A DNA stretch of 64,000 nt from Toxoplasma gondii ME49 (Eukaryota; Apicomplexa; Conoidasida; Eucoccidiorida; Sarcocystidae): positions 5,294,212-5,358,211 of the forward strand of contig NC_031478.1 in assembly GCF_000006565.2 (NCBI RefSeq). The letters run 5' to 3'. The notes under the pieces are model-generated. The model had not been told where the DNA came from, ran no database searches, and saw nothing but the letters and a program-made list of their open reading frames with translations. The translations under genes and the position numbers were made by a program. Shown piece by piece: positions 46,028-58,480 of the stretch (its first letter is position 1; every line of letters starts with the position of its first letter).

Positions 46028-49000
46028 TGTTGAAAGAAAGCTCCAGAGAGAAGAGAAAGGGAGCGAAGAGAGAGAGAGAGAGAGGAGAGAGATGGGGAGA
46101 AGAAGAGAACGCGAGGCAACAGGAAAGAAGCGAAGAAAGAAAAGGAAAGAGAAGAGAGAACGAGTGAGGGCAGAAAAGAGAGGAAGGGGGAAGAAAACCG
46201 GGCAAGAAAAGAGAAAGGAAGAGAAGGTGAAGGGAGGGAGGCTGGAAACGAGGAAAGGAAGAAGACTAAGACGAAGGCTGGAAAGCTGTGACCGAAGAGC
46301 GAAAGAAGAGAGAAGGAGAGAAGCAACTCCGAGTCTTCGCCGCTCGTCTGCGCAAAACATAACAGTTGTTGTCCTACATCAGCTTTCCAGTGCGCACAAA
46401 CGTCTCTTCTTCAGCATCCACATGTCTGCCTGTTCATGTATCTGTATTTCGTCGCTCTGCAATCCTACAGAGGCCTGCCTACATAATCCAAAATGCGCCG
46501 ACATCGCTTGCGGCAATCTGGCGCCAGAGAGAAACTTGCGTTCGCACAGGAGAAGCGGAACAATAGCGGAGAGGAGGTTGGTGAAGCAATGGAAAGCAGC
46601 GCGAAAGGAAAACTGCATTTGAGAAAGAACTTTTTACAGAAGGTCCGTTGAACGCTTTCCCCCAGTGTGTCTTGGCTCGCGACCATTCGCTGTCTCGCTG
46701 GTGAGCGGTGTGCGTTTTTCCGAGTTGTCTCGCAACGAATGTCCACTTTCTATCGAGGGGAAAAGATCGTTCGCGCAACTCCTGTTTTCTTCTCGCTTTC
46801 TTTGTTCAACTGTCTAGACACCCGAAATTCCCCGGTGGTGCTGCGGCAGAGTCTTCGATTTTGCGCCGCTATATATCCACTGCATGCGGAAGAAACCTGC
46901 GGAGTCTTCTCTAATGCGGCGCACACCCTTGGTTGTCCAGAGATTTGAACTCTCTCTTTCCTCTTGTAGCCTTCTTTCGAGTCTTGTGTGCGTTTCCTTT
47001 CGCATTTTTCACTTTGGGGAGCCTCACTCTTTCTTCACTTTGAACGCTTCTCTAGAAAGCACCGCTGGAGCTTTTCCCTTTGACCTCCCTGCCGCCTCTC
47101 GCTCTCTCACTCGAGCGTTGAAAGGCGATGTTGATTGTTTTCGAGTTGTCGACGGAAGTGACAACTTTCCTCCGTCTTCATTCCGGGAGTGACTGCAGGA
47201 CTTGCCCTGCGAGTTGGGGCGAGTCGCAAGAAAAACTGAGAAGCGGAGAGACAACGCTGAAGAAAACAGAAGGAAGAGATTTCCCCTGCAAGAATCCGTC
47301 TTCAAGAAGACAAAAGCACAGTGGTTACCGCGACTTCGCGACCCAAAGAATGCGCGTAGAACAACACAAGAGAAATGCCAGCTGTGTCCAGTCTTGAGAA
47401 CATGCTGCATACCTACGAAAAGCGTGATTGAAGCTCCAAACAAAAATTCAAAATACACCAAAATCTAGACTTCAGCGAATAAAGGGCATCCCGTACACAC
47501 TCACACATTTCAAAACGCACTCAATCTTATATTATATATATATATGTAGATACAAATTCATCTAGATGGATGCATGCATCTACACTGTTAATATCCTAAG
47601 CATGTGTACACATTTGATATAAGAGGGAAATGCAAATGTATAAATACAGTCACCCCGGATTATACATATGTATAAATAGTGATGCATGTGCATATACAGA
47701 TATATATATATATATATATATTCGACTATGGGCGTAAATGTATGTGACATAAAAGGAGAGATGTATACCAATTGATCTGCCAGTGTTTATGTGAATATGT
47801 AGTACGCATATGTTTCTCTCTGTATGTATAGAAACTGCAACTGTATGTCTGTTTGCGCCAGTGGTTTTCTCTGGAAGCTTGAAGTGGGCGTTAGAGAGCA
47901 AGTGTAACTTTTTCGTCTCGTTCACGGTAAAGCAATCATTGTGATTCTTTACAGAGGTCAGCAGGGAGAAAAGAATTGCCTGAAAGCGGTGCGAGTCTGG
48001 AAGGAAATACGTCACACGGGGATGCACAAACCAATGGAACGAAGGTTGCTTCTATTTTCTTCGAGGGAATCGTCAGGAGCTACATGCGGGTCCTCTGAGA
48101 CTTCCGGATTATCTCCCCTCGCCTTCAGAGGGAGACGCTGTACTCGAGAAATGCGGATCTCTGAGGACGCGTCTTCTCTGAAGCCTTGTTGAAAGCGAAT
48201 GCTCGTCTGCTCAACCGAGAGAGGTAGGATCGAGTGACGACTGTCAGAAAGAAGATAAGTCGCTGCCTCGAGCTCTGTAACAAGGGGTGCCCCAGATGCG
48301 AGGAGCTGTGGCCTGCACCGGTTATTTGTTTTCCAACAGATTGTGTTTCCGATTTCCCCCGAAGAAAAATCCGGCAGCGAGGATCTTGTGGTCTCTCCAA
48401 AGTCCAGCTCGACTCGTGGGTGTAGGGACAGAAGGCGGATTCTTGCCCTTTGTGTCCAGGAGCCGGTAATTCACTTTCCACAAAGAAAGGGAGAGAGAAC
48501 AGGAGCCGGTAATTCACTTTCCACAAAGAAAGGGAGAGAGAACAGGAGCCGGTAATTCACTTTCCACAAAGAAAGGGAGAGAGAACAGGAGCCGGTAATT
48601 CACTTTCCACAAAGAAAGGGAGAGAGAACTGTCGCAAGGCGGCGAACAGACACTGAGAGAGAAAAGCGCGGAGAAAGTAGAGCGAAAGTTTCCGGGAGAA
48701 ATCGACAGAGACGAATGCGAAAGGGAAAGGCAGCGGTGAAGCGGAGAAACACAGAGAGAGAGAGACAGCCTCTAAAAGGGAACAGAGGGAAGGAAATGCA
48801 CTTTCACTGAGCATGAAAGCAGAGCGAGGGGGACAGACAGGAGCAGCAAAACAAATTGCGACAGAAAACAGGGAGCGAGAGAAGGAAACGTGGAGAAGAG
48901 TGGAGAGCTCAAGGACGCACAGCGAGGTCGACAGAGGATGAGAGACAGCAAGCTATGCAGAGAGAAGAGGGAAGAAGCAGAAACAGTGAGTCTCTTTGAG

Positions 49001-51089
49001 GCATCTGCCAGACCTGTCTTCTGCGATATTCAACGAGGAATCGATTGGAAAATCAATCGTCTTCTGAAAGGACATGCTCCGTCCACCTTCCCTACTCCTA
49101 AAGGCTTTTTTTCAGCCGACCTCTTCCCCTGTGTATATCGAATCCAGAAACTACAGAGCGTCTCCCCATCACTTCTTTGCACCTCTCTCGCTCTTTCTTC
49201 ACTGTGTCTGTCTCCAAGACTTCCTCTCCCTTTCTCTTGCCTTCTCGCTTGCTCCTTCCCTCTCTTCTTCTTAGCCTGCGCTTCTGTAGTCTCGGACGGT
49301 TCTCTCTGCGTCGTCTTGCGCCGCTTGTCTGGCCGTCGACCGCGACGCCTGCAACTTATTCTCGCTGAGAAGAAAGTACCTCCGCCGACAACTAGCGCAT
49401 TTCGACTCAGGAGACGAGCGCCTCGAGAAAGCGAAGAGCGGCAAGCGGTACTCACGCGCCGCTGCTGCGAGGAAACGCTCTCAAGAGCATGCATGCTATT
49501 TTATGTGAGGATCGCTCGCATGTCGTGTTCGCTAGCGGCCGGTCTGGCAGACGCTGGACGACTGCTGATCGTCACCCTTGACTTGTTGTCTGCGAAAAGG
49601 ACTTGATTATGGCCTTTGACCTGGCTTTCAAACGGGTCGCTCGGCCAGTTGCTCCGCGTCGAGTCCCCAAGAATCGCCGACTCTGCCTCTGTGCTCCAAA
49701 GAAACGCCGCGTTTTCTCTTGTTCTCTCGTCAGCCACCTCGCTGGCGAAGCTGTCTGGCAGTTCACACGAAATCGAACGAAACTGACGCGAGTCGACGGC
49801 GATTTCTCTCCGCTTCCCGACTTTCCTCGTTTTTCTTTCGACCTTCGCCTCTTCAGAGAACGGACGAAGTCTCTTCCGCTCCTTCTCCGGACCTCCGGGT
49901 GCCTCCGCTCGACCTTCTGCATGTAGACAGCTTGCAGCAGCGAGGCACTGCCTTTTTCGGGCAGCTCTCTGCTCTTCTCGAAGGATCTCAGCCACTCGGA
50001 GACGGCGCAGCATCCGAAAGGCCGCGAAGAGGAGAAAAAACGCGTTCTCGAGAACCGCGAACGCGCTCTCCAGCGGCCAGACAGACAGGAGGGAAAAGAG
50101 AAGAAGAGAAAAGGCAACAGGGGGCACAAGGAATGAAGGCGAAGACACGGAAAGAAGAAGAAGAGGGTCACCACCGGGTGTACGTCTTGATGCCTCAGAT
50201 TACCGAAGAGGACAAAAACGAGGAAGGCTGTTGTCGTGTGCTTTGGACGTTTCTTGACGGTTCTTCCAGTTGTCGTTGAGCGAGAAAGACAGGGAAAACG
50301 ATCTGCGGAGATCTGAAGAAATCCTGTCGAAAAATTAATGTTCTTCTCGACGTATCAGTTGCCTCACGACACCGTAGAGGTCTCTACCCTCCTCGGCGTT
50401 TCCACCTTTTCTTCTTCATTCTTCCCTCCTATTCTCTTCAGTCTCTCTCGTCCTCTGCTCTGCTACTTGCTGATCTGGCTATGCTGTCGAGTTGTTCGCT
50501 TCTTTTCTCTGTCGGTTCGCTTCCTTTTTGACCTGAGGTCTCTCCCCTTTTCTCTCGTTTTCCTTGTCTCCTTTCTTCGTCGAGGGGATCAGTGTGGCAA
50601 CAAGATTTGCAGGGAGACACAGAGAGGTTTCTTTTCTCTCCTTCTTCCAGCAGAGATCGTTCTCTTCTTTTCCTCTCCCTCCTCGAATGGTCGTCGCCTC
50701 TCTTCTTTGTCTCCGTCCGATTGTTTTACTTTTCGTCTCCCCTTTAAGAGAGAAAAGGCCTCCAGCTGAAGAGGAGTATTCGCCGCCTCCACTCCCTTCT
50801 GCCTCCTTTCTCTTGGGTCCACCGAAGAAAGACGTCGCCTTTTAAAAACTCGAACCGGAAGCCTGGAAGGAATTGCCCTCGTTCGGTTTATCGCCGACCT
50901 CTCCTCCCGATCGACAGAGAGAACAACAGGCTCATGCGACAATGTAGCGCACAGCCTTGAGAGCGAAGAGAGAGCAGGAGAGGGAGAGCACGAGAGAGAA
51001 GAAAAGGACAGAGAAGACGAGAAGAAGACGAGAAGAAGACGAGGGAGGAGCAGGACAGAGAAGAGAAGGAGAGAAGAAGAAGAGACAGC
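46028..51089. other. Long divergent interval between CSN2 and the NAK-type kinase
   Basis: The first ~130 bases are a purine-rich tract (plus strand) that would be the CSN2 5' UTR. TA runs lie near 47530-47545 and 47698-47722. An exact tandem repeat is at 48458-48629. Polypurine DNA precedes the kinase ATG (about 50975-51080). A minus-strand frame 50148-49501 and an overlapping plus-strand frame ending at 50279 are open but have no recognised motif. I cannot name a gene here, though a small one could fit. Confidence 0.45.
48458..48629. repeat. Exact 43-bp tandem repeat, four copies
   Basis: Four consecutive copies start at 48458, 48501, 48544 and 48587. Each begins AGGAGCCGGTAATTCACTTT and ends GGGAGAGAGAAC. 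No mismatch between copies is visible. It is intergenic and upstream of both flanking genes. 43 is not a multiple of three, which argues against a coding repeat. Confidence 0.97.
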
Positions 51090-54000
51090 ATGCAGACATT
51101 TAAGCAGTTTTGTACGAACTGGGTCGCCCCGGCGCTCCAGTTCGGCCAGAGGCAGTATGTGATTGGAACTCGGACTCTGCGAGAAGAGAGACAACTTTCT
51201 GAGGGTGAGTGCAGAAGGCGAAAAGAGGAGAAAGGCGTCTTGCGAAAAGCGAAGGATCTGCCGAGAAAAGAAAACGGGAGAAAGGATGCGCCGTGCCTAT
51301 CTCAACTCGAACACTGTTTCGGTGACATAGGTCCGGCTTTGAACGGAGAGACAGAGAGAACGCAGAGACGAGAAAGGCCGGATAGGCAGGACGACGGGTC
51401 GTCGCTTTCTCCTTGGTTTCTTGTTTCTAGGTGGATTCGGATTCGTTTCCTGCGTCCGAGATGTCTCCTCTGGAGAGACGTTCGCCTTGAAACGAATTCT
51501 CTGTCAAGAGAAAGAACGCTACAGGGTGGCCCGTGCAGAGGCGAAACTCATGGTGAGTCGTCCTGTATATATATATATATATATATGTATATATAGATAT
51601 GTATATATATGTATATATGTATATATATATATATATGTATATGCATGTATAAAGATGGATAAACATATGCACATGTATGTGTGCATAATTTTTTTTTATT
51701 TAGACGTCCTTCGGTCTGTCTGTCGCTCTTTTCGTCGATCTTCATCGGTATCTGTGTGTCTGTTTATCCGGCGTAAATTTATCCGTCCACAGGCGTTTCT
51801 GTTCCTGCGTCCGCCGGTCATGCGTTTGCGTCAATCAGTCTCTTTCCCTGTATCAACGTATGAGTGATGTACAGCGTTTGGATCTGTGTGGAGCGCATGC
51901 ATGCGACTGTCCTTTTTTCGTTTTCAGGAGTCTTTGCCTCCCCACCCAAACATTGTGGGGTTTTTCGGTGCAGCTGTCGAGACAGTGGCCGCTACGTCCA
52001 CGACCGGCTCTGCTCGGGAGGTTCTTCTGCTCCTGGAACTGTGCGAGGGAGGCCATCTCCTTGATCTCCTCGACAGACATAATGGGTCTCTTAAAGAGGA
52101 GTGGATTCTCCACATCGTCAAGGAAATCACAGCGTACGTTCAAGTTTGTTTGCCCTCTTCGCTGTGCGCCTCTGTTGTTCCCGTTGCGTCTGTTTTTCGC
52201 TTCTTTTTCCGTGGTCTCATGGTGCACTTTCTAGTTCTTTCTCTACAGCGTCTTTTTTTCTTTCTTTCTCTTTTCTTTCTTTCTGTGTTCCCTCGTATCC
52301 GGTTTCGTTTCTTTTCTCCGGTTCGTGCTGCGCCTTTCGCTGGACGCTTTGCTCTTTCTGCTTTCTTGCGGACCTCAGAGGCCTCGCGCATTTGCATTCG
52401 CAGCCGACGCCCGTCGCTCACCGAGACCTGAAAATCGAGAACGTGCTCTGCTGCGAGAAAAACAGAGACTCTGAGGGACGCCGGGAGAGAGAAGACAAGC
52501 GCGGAGACAAAGGCGGCAGAGAAGAGAAGAGCGAGGAAAGAACTGGAGAGACCCCGGAGGGAAAGTCACCTCTCGATTTCTCTTTTAAATTGTGCGACTT
52601 CGGAAGCAGCAACACCCGCCAAGTCGACACAGCCTGCTGCTCCCGGGAGGAACTCCTCAGAACAGAGGACGAAATCGAACGCAACACAACTCTCATGTAC
52701 AGGTAACAGTGAAAACGATATTACTCAGACTCTCATCTATCCCCTGCACGTAAAGATATGCATGTATACATATTCATATATATATATATATATGGATATA
52801 TATGGATGTATATGGATATATATGAAAATATGTGCATATGTATAAGTGTGTGTGCGTGGAAGTATACGGGTGTGTCTAGAGAGACGCATGCATGATAGAA
52901 ATCAAAAAATAAAATACTTCTTACAGTTCCTGAGAACTTTTGAGCTCAGACACAAAACTCGATGGATGGAATTTCGCATAAGTCTACAGATGCGTTTGTG
53001 TGCGTGGTTGCCTAGACGCGTATGAGCTCAGGTCTCCTTTTCTGTAGAGATATGCTGGTCCGACGCCATGTACGAAAGAGTACTGCTCTGCAGAGTAGTT
53101 GTTTCTCGGTGTCGCATGCATCGCCGACGTCGCCTGTGGAAATTTAGGGGAGCGAGGAAGGGGGAGAAGACGAGCGACAAACTGTCGGGGGATCGGAACT
53201 CTGTCTCTGCAGGCCTCCAGAGATGGTCGACGTCTACCGCGGTCTCCTCATCGGGCCTCAGGCCGACATGTGGGTAAGCTCTCTGGAGAAAAGAGATTTC
53301 TACTCGCCTCTTTCAGTGGCCTCCGTTCGTTCATCATCTCAACTGGTGAATTCTCTCCCTCTGTCTCGGATCACGATTTCTGCTCACTCGCAATGTATGT
53401 CCTCTTCAATTCGCGACGGTCTTCGTCGCGCTGCTCTGTTTATCTTTCTCTGTACTGTTTTCCGTCAGTACGCCGGTGTCTCTGTCTCTGTGCAGATACG
53501 CGCGCGTCTCAGTTCGTGTCTTCCTATTCTCTCAGTCCGCGTATCGAGCAACCAATGGAAGTAAATGTTTCGATCATTGGAAACAATGTAGACATCTTTT
53601 CTGTTGAGAAGAGGCGACATGCATGCGCATTTCGCCTCGCAGGTGCGCCACGAAGAGATGGTTAGACAGAACTGAGGTTCTTTGAAATGCCCTCTTTGTT
53701 GCATCTCTTCCAACTTCGGATTCTTCTTCACTGTCTTTCCTGCAGATGCTCGGGTGTATTCTGTACACTCTTTGCTTCTTTCGGCACCCTTTTCAAGACG
53801 CGTCTTCTCTGGCGATCGCCAACGCGAACTACACAGTTCCGAGCAACAAGTACATGTCTGCGTTTTTCGTTTGCCGCGCTTTCGAAGCTAACGCCTCCGT
53901 CTGAGTGGTGTGCTTACTTTTTTGTTTCTGCTCCTTGCTTCTGTCTGTCGCAGTTCCTCTTCTTTGCATTCTTGTCTTTTCTCTCCTCTCCTCTTCGTTC

Positions 54001-56011
54001 TTATGTGCATGTGATGTCTCGGGTGGGCGCGTTTTTTCTCCCTTGCTCGTTCTTCTCTCGAGTCCCCGTCAGCGACTGCGTGCTCTCTACCTCCTTTCCC
54101 CCTTCCTCCCTTCTTCTCGCTTTCACCTGCGTTCCTCCGTCGTCGCTCTGCGTTTTCCTGGGAGCAGATACAGCGAAGAGTTGATCGACTTGCTTCACTG
54201 GCTTCTCTCTGCGGATCCGAACGACCGCCCAACGTCTGCCCAGTTGCTGTCTCTTCTGGACTCCTCGTCGCTCGAAGAACGCATGCGGGAGAGACGGCAG
54301 TGCATGCGCGAGGGGAGACGAAGAGGAGACAAAGCTGGGCGGCGCCGCGCGGAGAAGAAGGAGAAGAAACCTTCTGGCGATGCGGAAGAGAAACAGGGCA
54401 AGCAGGTGAGTCGACAGCCCACAGTCGAGCGCAGGAAAGGAGAGGCACGGACGGCGGCCAAGCGAAGGGGAAGAATAAAAAGAAGAAGAGGCAGAAGAAG
54501 AGGAACGAGAAGAAGAGGAAAAGGAGGAAGAAGGAGAAGCGCGTTGCTCTTGATAGAGTACGGACGGTGAATGTGAAGAGATGAAAGGGGAGACGCGTAG
54601 ATGTTTGCGTGGAGTGACTGTGATAGAGTAATGTTTAGCCAGAACCGTCTGATGTCTTTTCAGAAATCTGCCAAGTCCGACTTGTCTCACAGCAGCGACG
54701 AACAGTCTTTCGCCTTCCCTTCTTCTACACACTCGTCAGACGACCTCTTCTCAACTCTCGTCTCTAACGTCGCTCCTGCTTCCTCCAGCCCACATTCGTC
54801 CTCGCCGTCTTCGACTTCTAACTCTTCTTCTTCTGCTACGAATTCTTCTTCTTCTGTTACGAACTCTTCTTCTGCGACCAACTCTTCTTCTGCTACGAAC
54901 TCTTCTTCGTCCTTTCTTCTTTCGGTTTTTGAAGGCAGTGACTCTGCCTGGTTTCCGTCGGAGGACTCTTGGCAACGAAAGACGCCGGGAGACAAAGAGA
55001 CGTTTCCCTCAGGTTTCTCTGGACAGAACGAAGAATCATGGCAAGACAGCGCGAGTTTCTTCAGCTGGGGAGAGAACGGAGGCGGGCAGAGTGTCAAGCC
55101 ATCCGAAGACTTCTTCGGAGGAGACGCAGATCCGTTCTTGAAGACAGAGCCTCTGGAGTGGGGAGAGCACACAGTCCCGAGCTTCCCTGGCTGGTGCGAA
55201 GACGAGAAGCCGGAAAAGCCATCGGAGCTGGAGAACGGTAAGCGCAAAAGGTCCTCTTTTTGCGCGGGTGCGCGCGCTGCGAGCGAGGCCTGGAGGCGCG
55301 CAACGAGGACGAGTTCTTCCAGCAAACGACAGGAGTTCGTCCACGTGGACAGATCCGAAAAATGGTGAAAAGACGCATTTTCCGCGCTGTGACTTTCCTG
55401 ATGCAGACTCGTCGAAAGCGCCAAGCAGAAAGTCAAAGAAAGACTCAGAGTCGAAGAGCGAAAACGGCACCGCCGACGCGTGGAGAGATCGAGGCTTCGC
55501 CGCTGGTGGCAACGGAAGTTCTTCTCTCGCAGCGTCTCCATCTTGCTCCACTGCGGTCGACATCTTCCACACTGTTTCCTCCAGCCCTTCTGTTTCGTCC
55601 AGCCATTCTGCTTCGTCATCTTCTTCCTCAAAGGCAACTCTGTCGTTGCCTGTCGCGTCTTCTCGAGGCGTTGATGATCTCACTCTGGAGCAGCCCCCGC
55701 GGAGTCGTTCTCAGCTCCTTTCCTCGCCGACCGCCGGCTATAATACGAGGCGCGTATCGCAGGCGCCTTCTCCGTTCAACGCCAGAGCCGTGTCTCTTTC
55801 TTTTCCTCAGGGCGCGCCTCCTGCGGGGACTCGAGAAAGATGCGAGAACGCCGAGGACGGCGGAGAGCGACAAAAGTTAGCAGGAGCCTCCCCTGCTCCC
55901 TTCGACCTCTTCGGCGACTTCTGCGCGACCTCCGCAGCTGCAGCCGCCGCACACCACAAGGCCGCGCATGCAACGACCAGCCAGTGGAGTGCCTTCGCCC
56001 AGCCAAGATAA
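51090..56011 (+). CDS. NAK-family (AAK1/GAK/BIKE-type) Ser/Thr protein kinase
   Basis: Kinases of this family phosphorylate clathrin adaptors and regulate endocytosis. Nine exons chain in phase: 51090-51204, 51431-51552, 51928-52133, 52379-52702, 53213-53273, 53746-53849, 54168-54405, 54664-55237 and 55407-56011, about 782 residues. The kinase core has Gly loop EGGFGFV (38-44), Lys59 in [13 protein letters not shown] (Asp164), DFG at 221-223, RPPEM (256-260), and the NAK signatures [16 protein letters not shown] and [12 protein letters not shown], so it looks active. An insertion of about 35 charged residues precedes the DFG. The tail is disordered and Ser-rich, with tandem ATNSSSS units and the short motifs DPF, FFSW and FDLFGDF, which resemble AP-2 and clathrin-adaptor binding peptides. 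The start lies in CAGCATGCAG after a polypurine leader. Substrate and location are inferred from the family. Confidence 0.9.
51564..51640. repeat. TA/GTATATA microsatellite in a kinase intron
   Basis: TA repeats with GTATATAGATATG interruptions directly after exon 51431-51552. Confidence 0.85.
54820..54911. repeat. In-frame Ser/Asn/Thr codon repeat in the kinase tail
   Basis: Units around TCTTCTGCTACGAAC repeat five times and encode [13 protein letters not shown] variants. Exon 54664-55237 stays open throughout, so copy-number change would be tolerated in frame. Confidence 0.85.
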
Positions 56012-57335
56012 GAAGGGAAGAGATCGAAAAGAGGGGAGATTCAGGGAGAAGAAGAAGAAGAAGAAGAGACGGGGAGCGGAGCAGAGAAAGGTGGAAGAGG
56101 GGAGCGAAGAAAGAGAAGAATAAAACGGGATGATGCATAGATCACGAATCCAGAACAAAGAGGAACTGCCGAGTGGAGGAAGAGTGTTTGCAATGTCGGG
56201 GGAGGTAGTGGGTTTGAAGGGGGGCATCAGATGCATGCGCACCATGCCTGGGCGACGTTTGACGAACGAGGATGCATGCAGGTCCCTTTTCTTCGTTCTT
56301 TCCGACACCGAGGATTTCAATCGGCAGCGACGCTTTTGCTGCGAGTTCCGCGAGATATTTCGCAGGCGAAACGCCTGTGCATTTGTGATGTTCCGCGTCT
56401 CTCTGCTCTCTCTGCTTCAAGCCGCATCTTCACAGAGCGCAAAAGAGCCTCAGGGAGGGAACGGAGACAGACGGCGTTTCCTCTGAGGCTTCCAGTCCCC
56501 ACCCTTCCAACAGTCTCGACATGCAGTCGTCCTTCCTCAGTGCGGTGTATCGACCGCTGGGGCGTTGCAGTGGACGCGGGAGTCTCGAAGGAAACAACTG
56601 GATGGAGCCCACCCTCGCCACTGTAGGAGAGAGACTCATTTTCTGGGCAGGTTGTGCGTTTTCTCTTCCATTCTGTCTGTCTAGACAGACCCAAAACGCA
56701 TGCGTTTTGCTCTCCCGCATTCGCGGTTTCTGCGCTTCCTCATCCGTCACCTTCCCTCTGCCTTCTCCTTCCCTTCTTCGGATGTACGTACACCTCGCGA
56801 AAGAGGCAGGCCGGTTCGCACTCGTGCGACCGAGTCCAAGTTTTTCACCGCGTTACAAATTGCAAAGAGGGATTCCGAGATGTGTACAAGCCATCTTTTC
56901 TGAAGAGTTCACTGCAGAGAGGAGAACGTTTCTTGGGTCTGCACGAAGTTGAAAAGCAGTTGTTTTTCTCGTATAAAAATTCGCAGAACTTCGAGGAAGA
57001 AAGCGCGAACCAGCGACCACCGCGAGATGCTCAACACACCTTCACAGGGAGTTTTCTTTTCGCATCTTCTCTGCCTTTCGGGCAAAGGTCTCTCACGCCC
57101 GGGGGTCGCGCCTGGTGGAGGTGCGTCGCTTTTTAGGAGGATGGCAGATACGTTCTCCGCAACGGGCCTTCCAGAGCTTTGGCCTTTCGCTTTTGACTTG
57201 AGCAGGATTGGACTTCGAGAACCACCAGTGCACCAGTTTTACACAGAGGGTCCGAAGTAAAACTTTTTCTCACATTCGCTAGGAGAAAAGAATCTTCGAG
57301 AGGAAAAAAAGGAAGGAAGGGAAAACAGATCTCTC

Positions 57336-57405
57336 GATATATATATATATGTATATATATATATGTACATATATATATATATATACATATATGTATGTAT
57401 ATATA
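57336..57405. repeat. TA microsatellite
   Basis: TA repeats with GTATATATATATGTACAT interruptions between the kinase and RCC1 genes. Confidence 0.85.
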
Positions 57406-57993
57406 TGTTAGCACATGTTCACATGTGTATATCTAGCTACCTACATGCCTGTGTAATCTCCGTGTGTTTATAGAGATGTATTTGTACATTCGTTTATTCA
57501 TCGATTCACCGATTGCAGTTGCCTGCGGGTGTGGGCGCAAATTTAGGTGTATGCCTCTGTGCATGCCTCTGTCTATTCGAATCGATGTGCGTCAATCTGC
57601 ATGTGAAAATGTCTTTGCGCATCGCGAGAGAGAGGGACGAGGACGGAACGCGATCAAGAAAGTAGATCCGAATTGCGATTTGCACCTTTCTCTAAACCTG
57701 TTCTGATCTTTGCCGACACACTTGTGCCTGAAAGAAGCTCGCTAAACCACGAAACCCGAATTTGTCAAAGACCTAGCGGAGACGCGGAAGCGGTTTTTTT
57801 CAAGGAAGACAGACAGAGAAGTCTTGGTGCCCGTCGGCGCTCTTTGGAGGCGCTCGCGCATGCACGCGTCCCGTTGGAAAACTTCGGGTGTGTGTCTCCA
57901 GCACAAATTGAAGGTTCTTGCTCCCCTGAAGGCCTCGCTTGAAACGAAGCCGCTTCTCTTCCACTTGACGCCCTTAACTCTCGATCTCTGCTT

Positions 57994-58041
57994 CCCCGTT
58001 TTCCTCACCAAGTTTCCCCGTTTTCCTCACCAAGTTTCCCC
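57994..58041. repeat. 22-bp direct repeat, just over two copies
   Basis: CCCCGTTTTCCTCACCAAGT begins at 57994 and again at 58016, followed by another CCCC. It lies about 440 bases upstream of the RCC1 protein ATG. Confidence 0.9.
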
Positions 58042-58480
58042 TTAGCGTAAAACCTAAACGCCTCTCTCGCGTCCACAGGGTTGTCTCAGTGGCCGCTGCC
58101 TTCTTCGCATGTGTGTACCAAATCTCCTCCCCTCGTTTTCAAGGTTCCTGGAGACTCTGGTAGTGACCAAAGGCCCAGGTCGCACAGAATGCCAGGGGAA
58201 GACCTGGCAGGTCTTTTCACTCTTCGCCACTGCATGCGCCTCCACAGACACCCGCAAAGTCGCGAGCCACAGCCGACAGAAAAGAAAAAAAGCAGAGACA
58301 GACAAAGGAGTTTTTCTGCTTCCCTTTCTTTCCTCCTGTGCATCACTGAAGGCGGAGGCGGCGGCTGCCACTTGGTCTCCGGTGTACGTACAGCCGGAGC
58401 CTGCGCTCTGGCAGAGCTGGCGAAGCACTCCTGACGGCCGCGTTGCTCACAGCGAGTTGCAATTCGAGAAACAAACAGCA

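Larger units (their letters stand above)
56012..58480. other. Interval between the kinase and the RCC1 protein gene
   Basis: It should hold the kinase 3' UTR and the RCC1 gene promoter. Also present are two TGCATGC-rich spots near 56230-56285, a near-palindrome copy GGATGTACGTACACCTCG at 56780-56797, a TA block at 57336-57405, and a 22-bp direct repeat at 57994-58037. Coding-like fragments occur on both strands (minus 56380-56142, plus about 56830-57260). None joins into a gene I can defend. Confidence 0.45.

Noticed and set aside
56654..57260. Plus-strand coding-like frames between the kinase and RCC1 genes
   Set aside because: Two overlapping plus frames and a minus frame look equally plausible, with no consistent splice chain or family motif.
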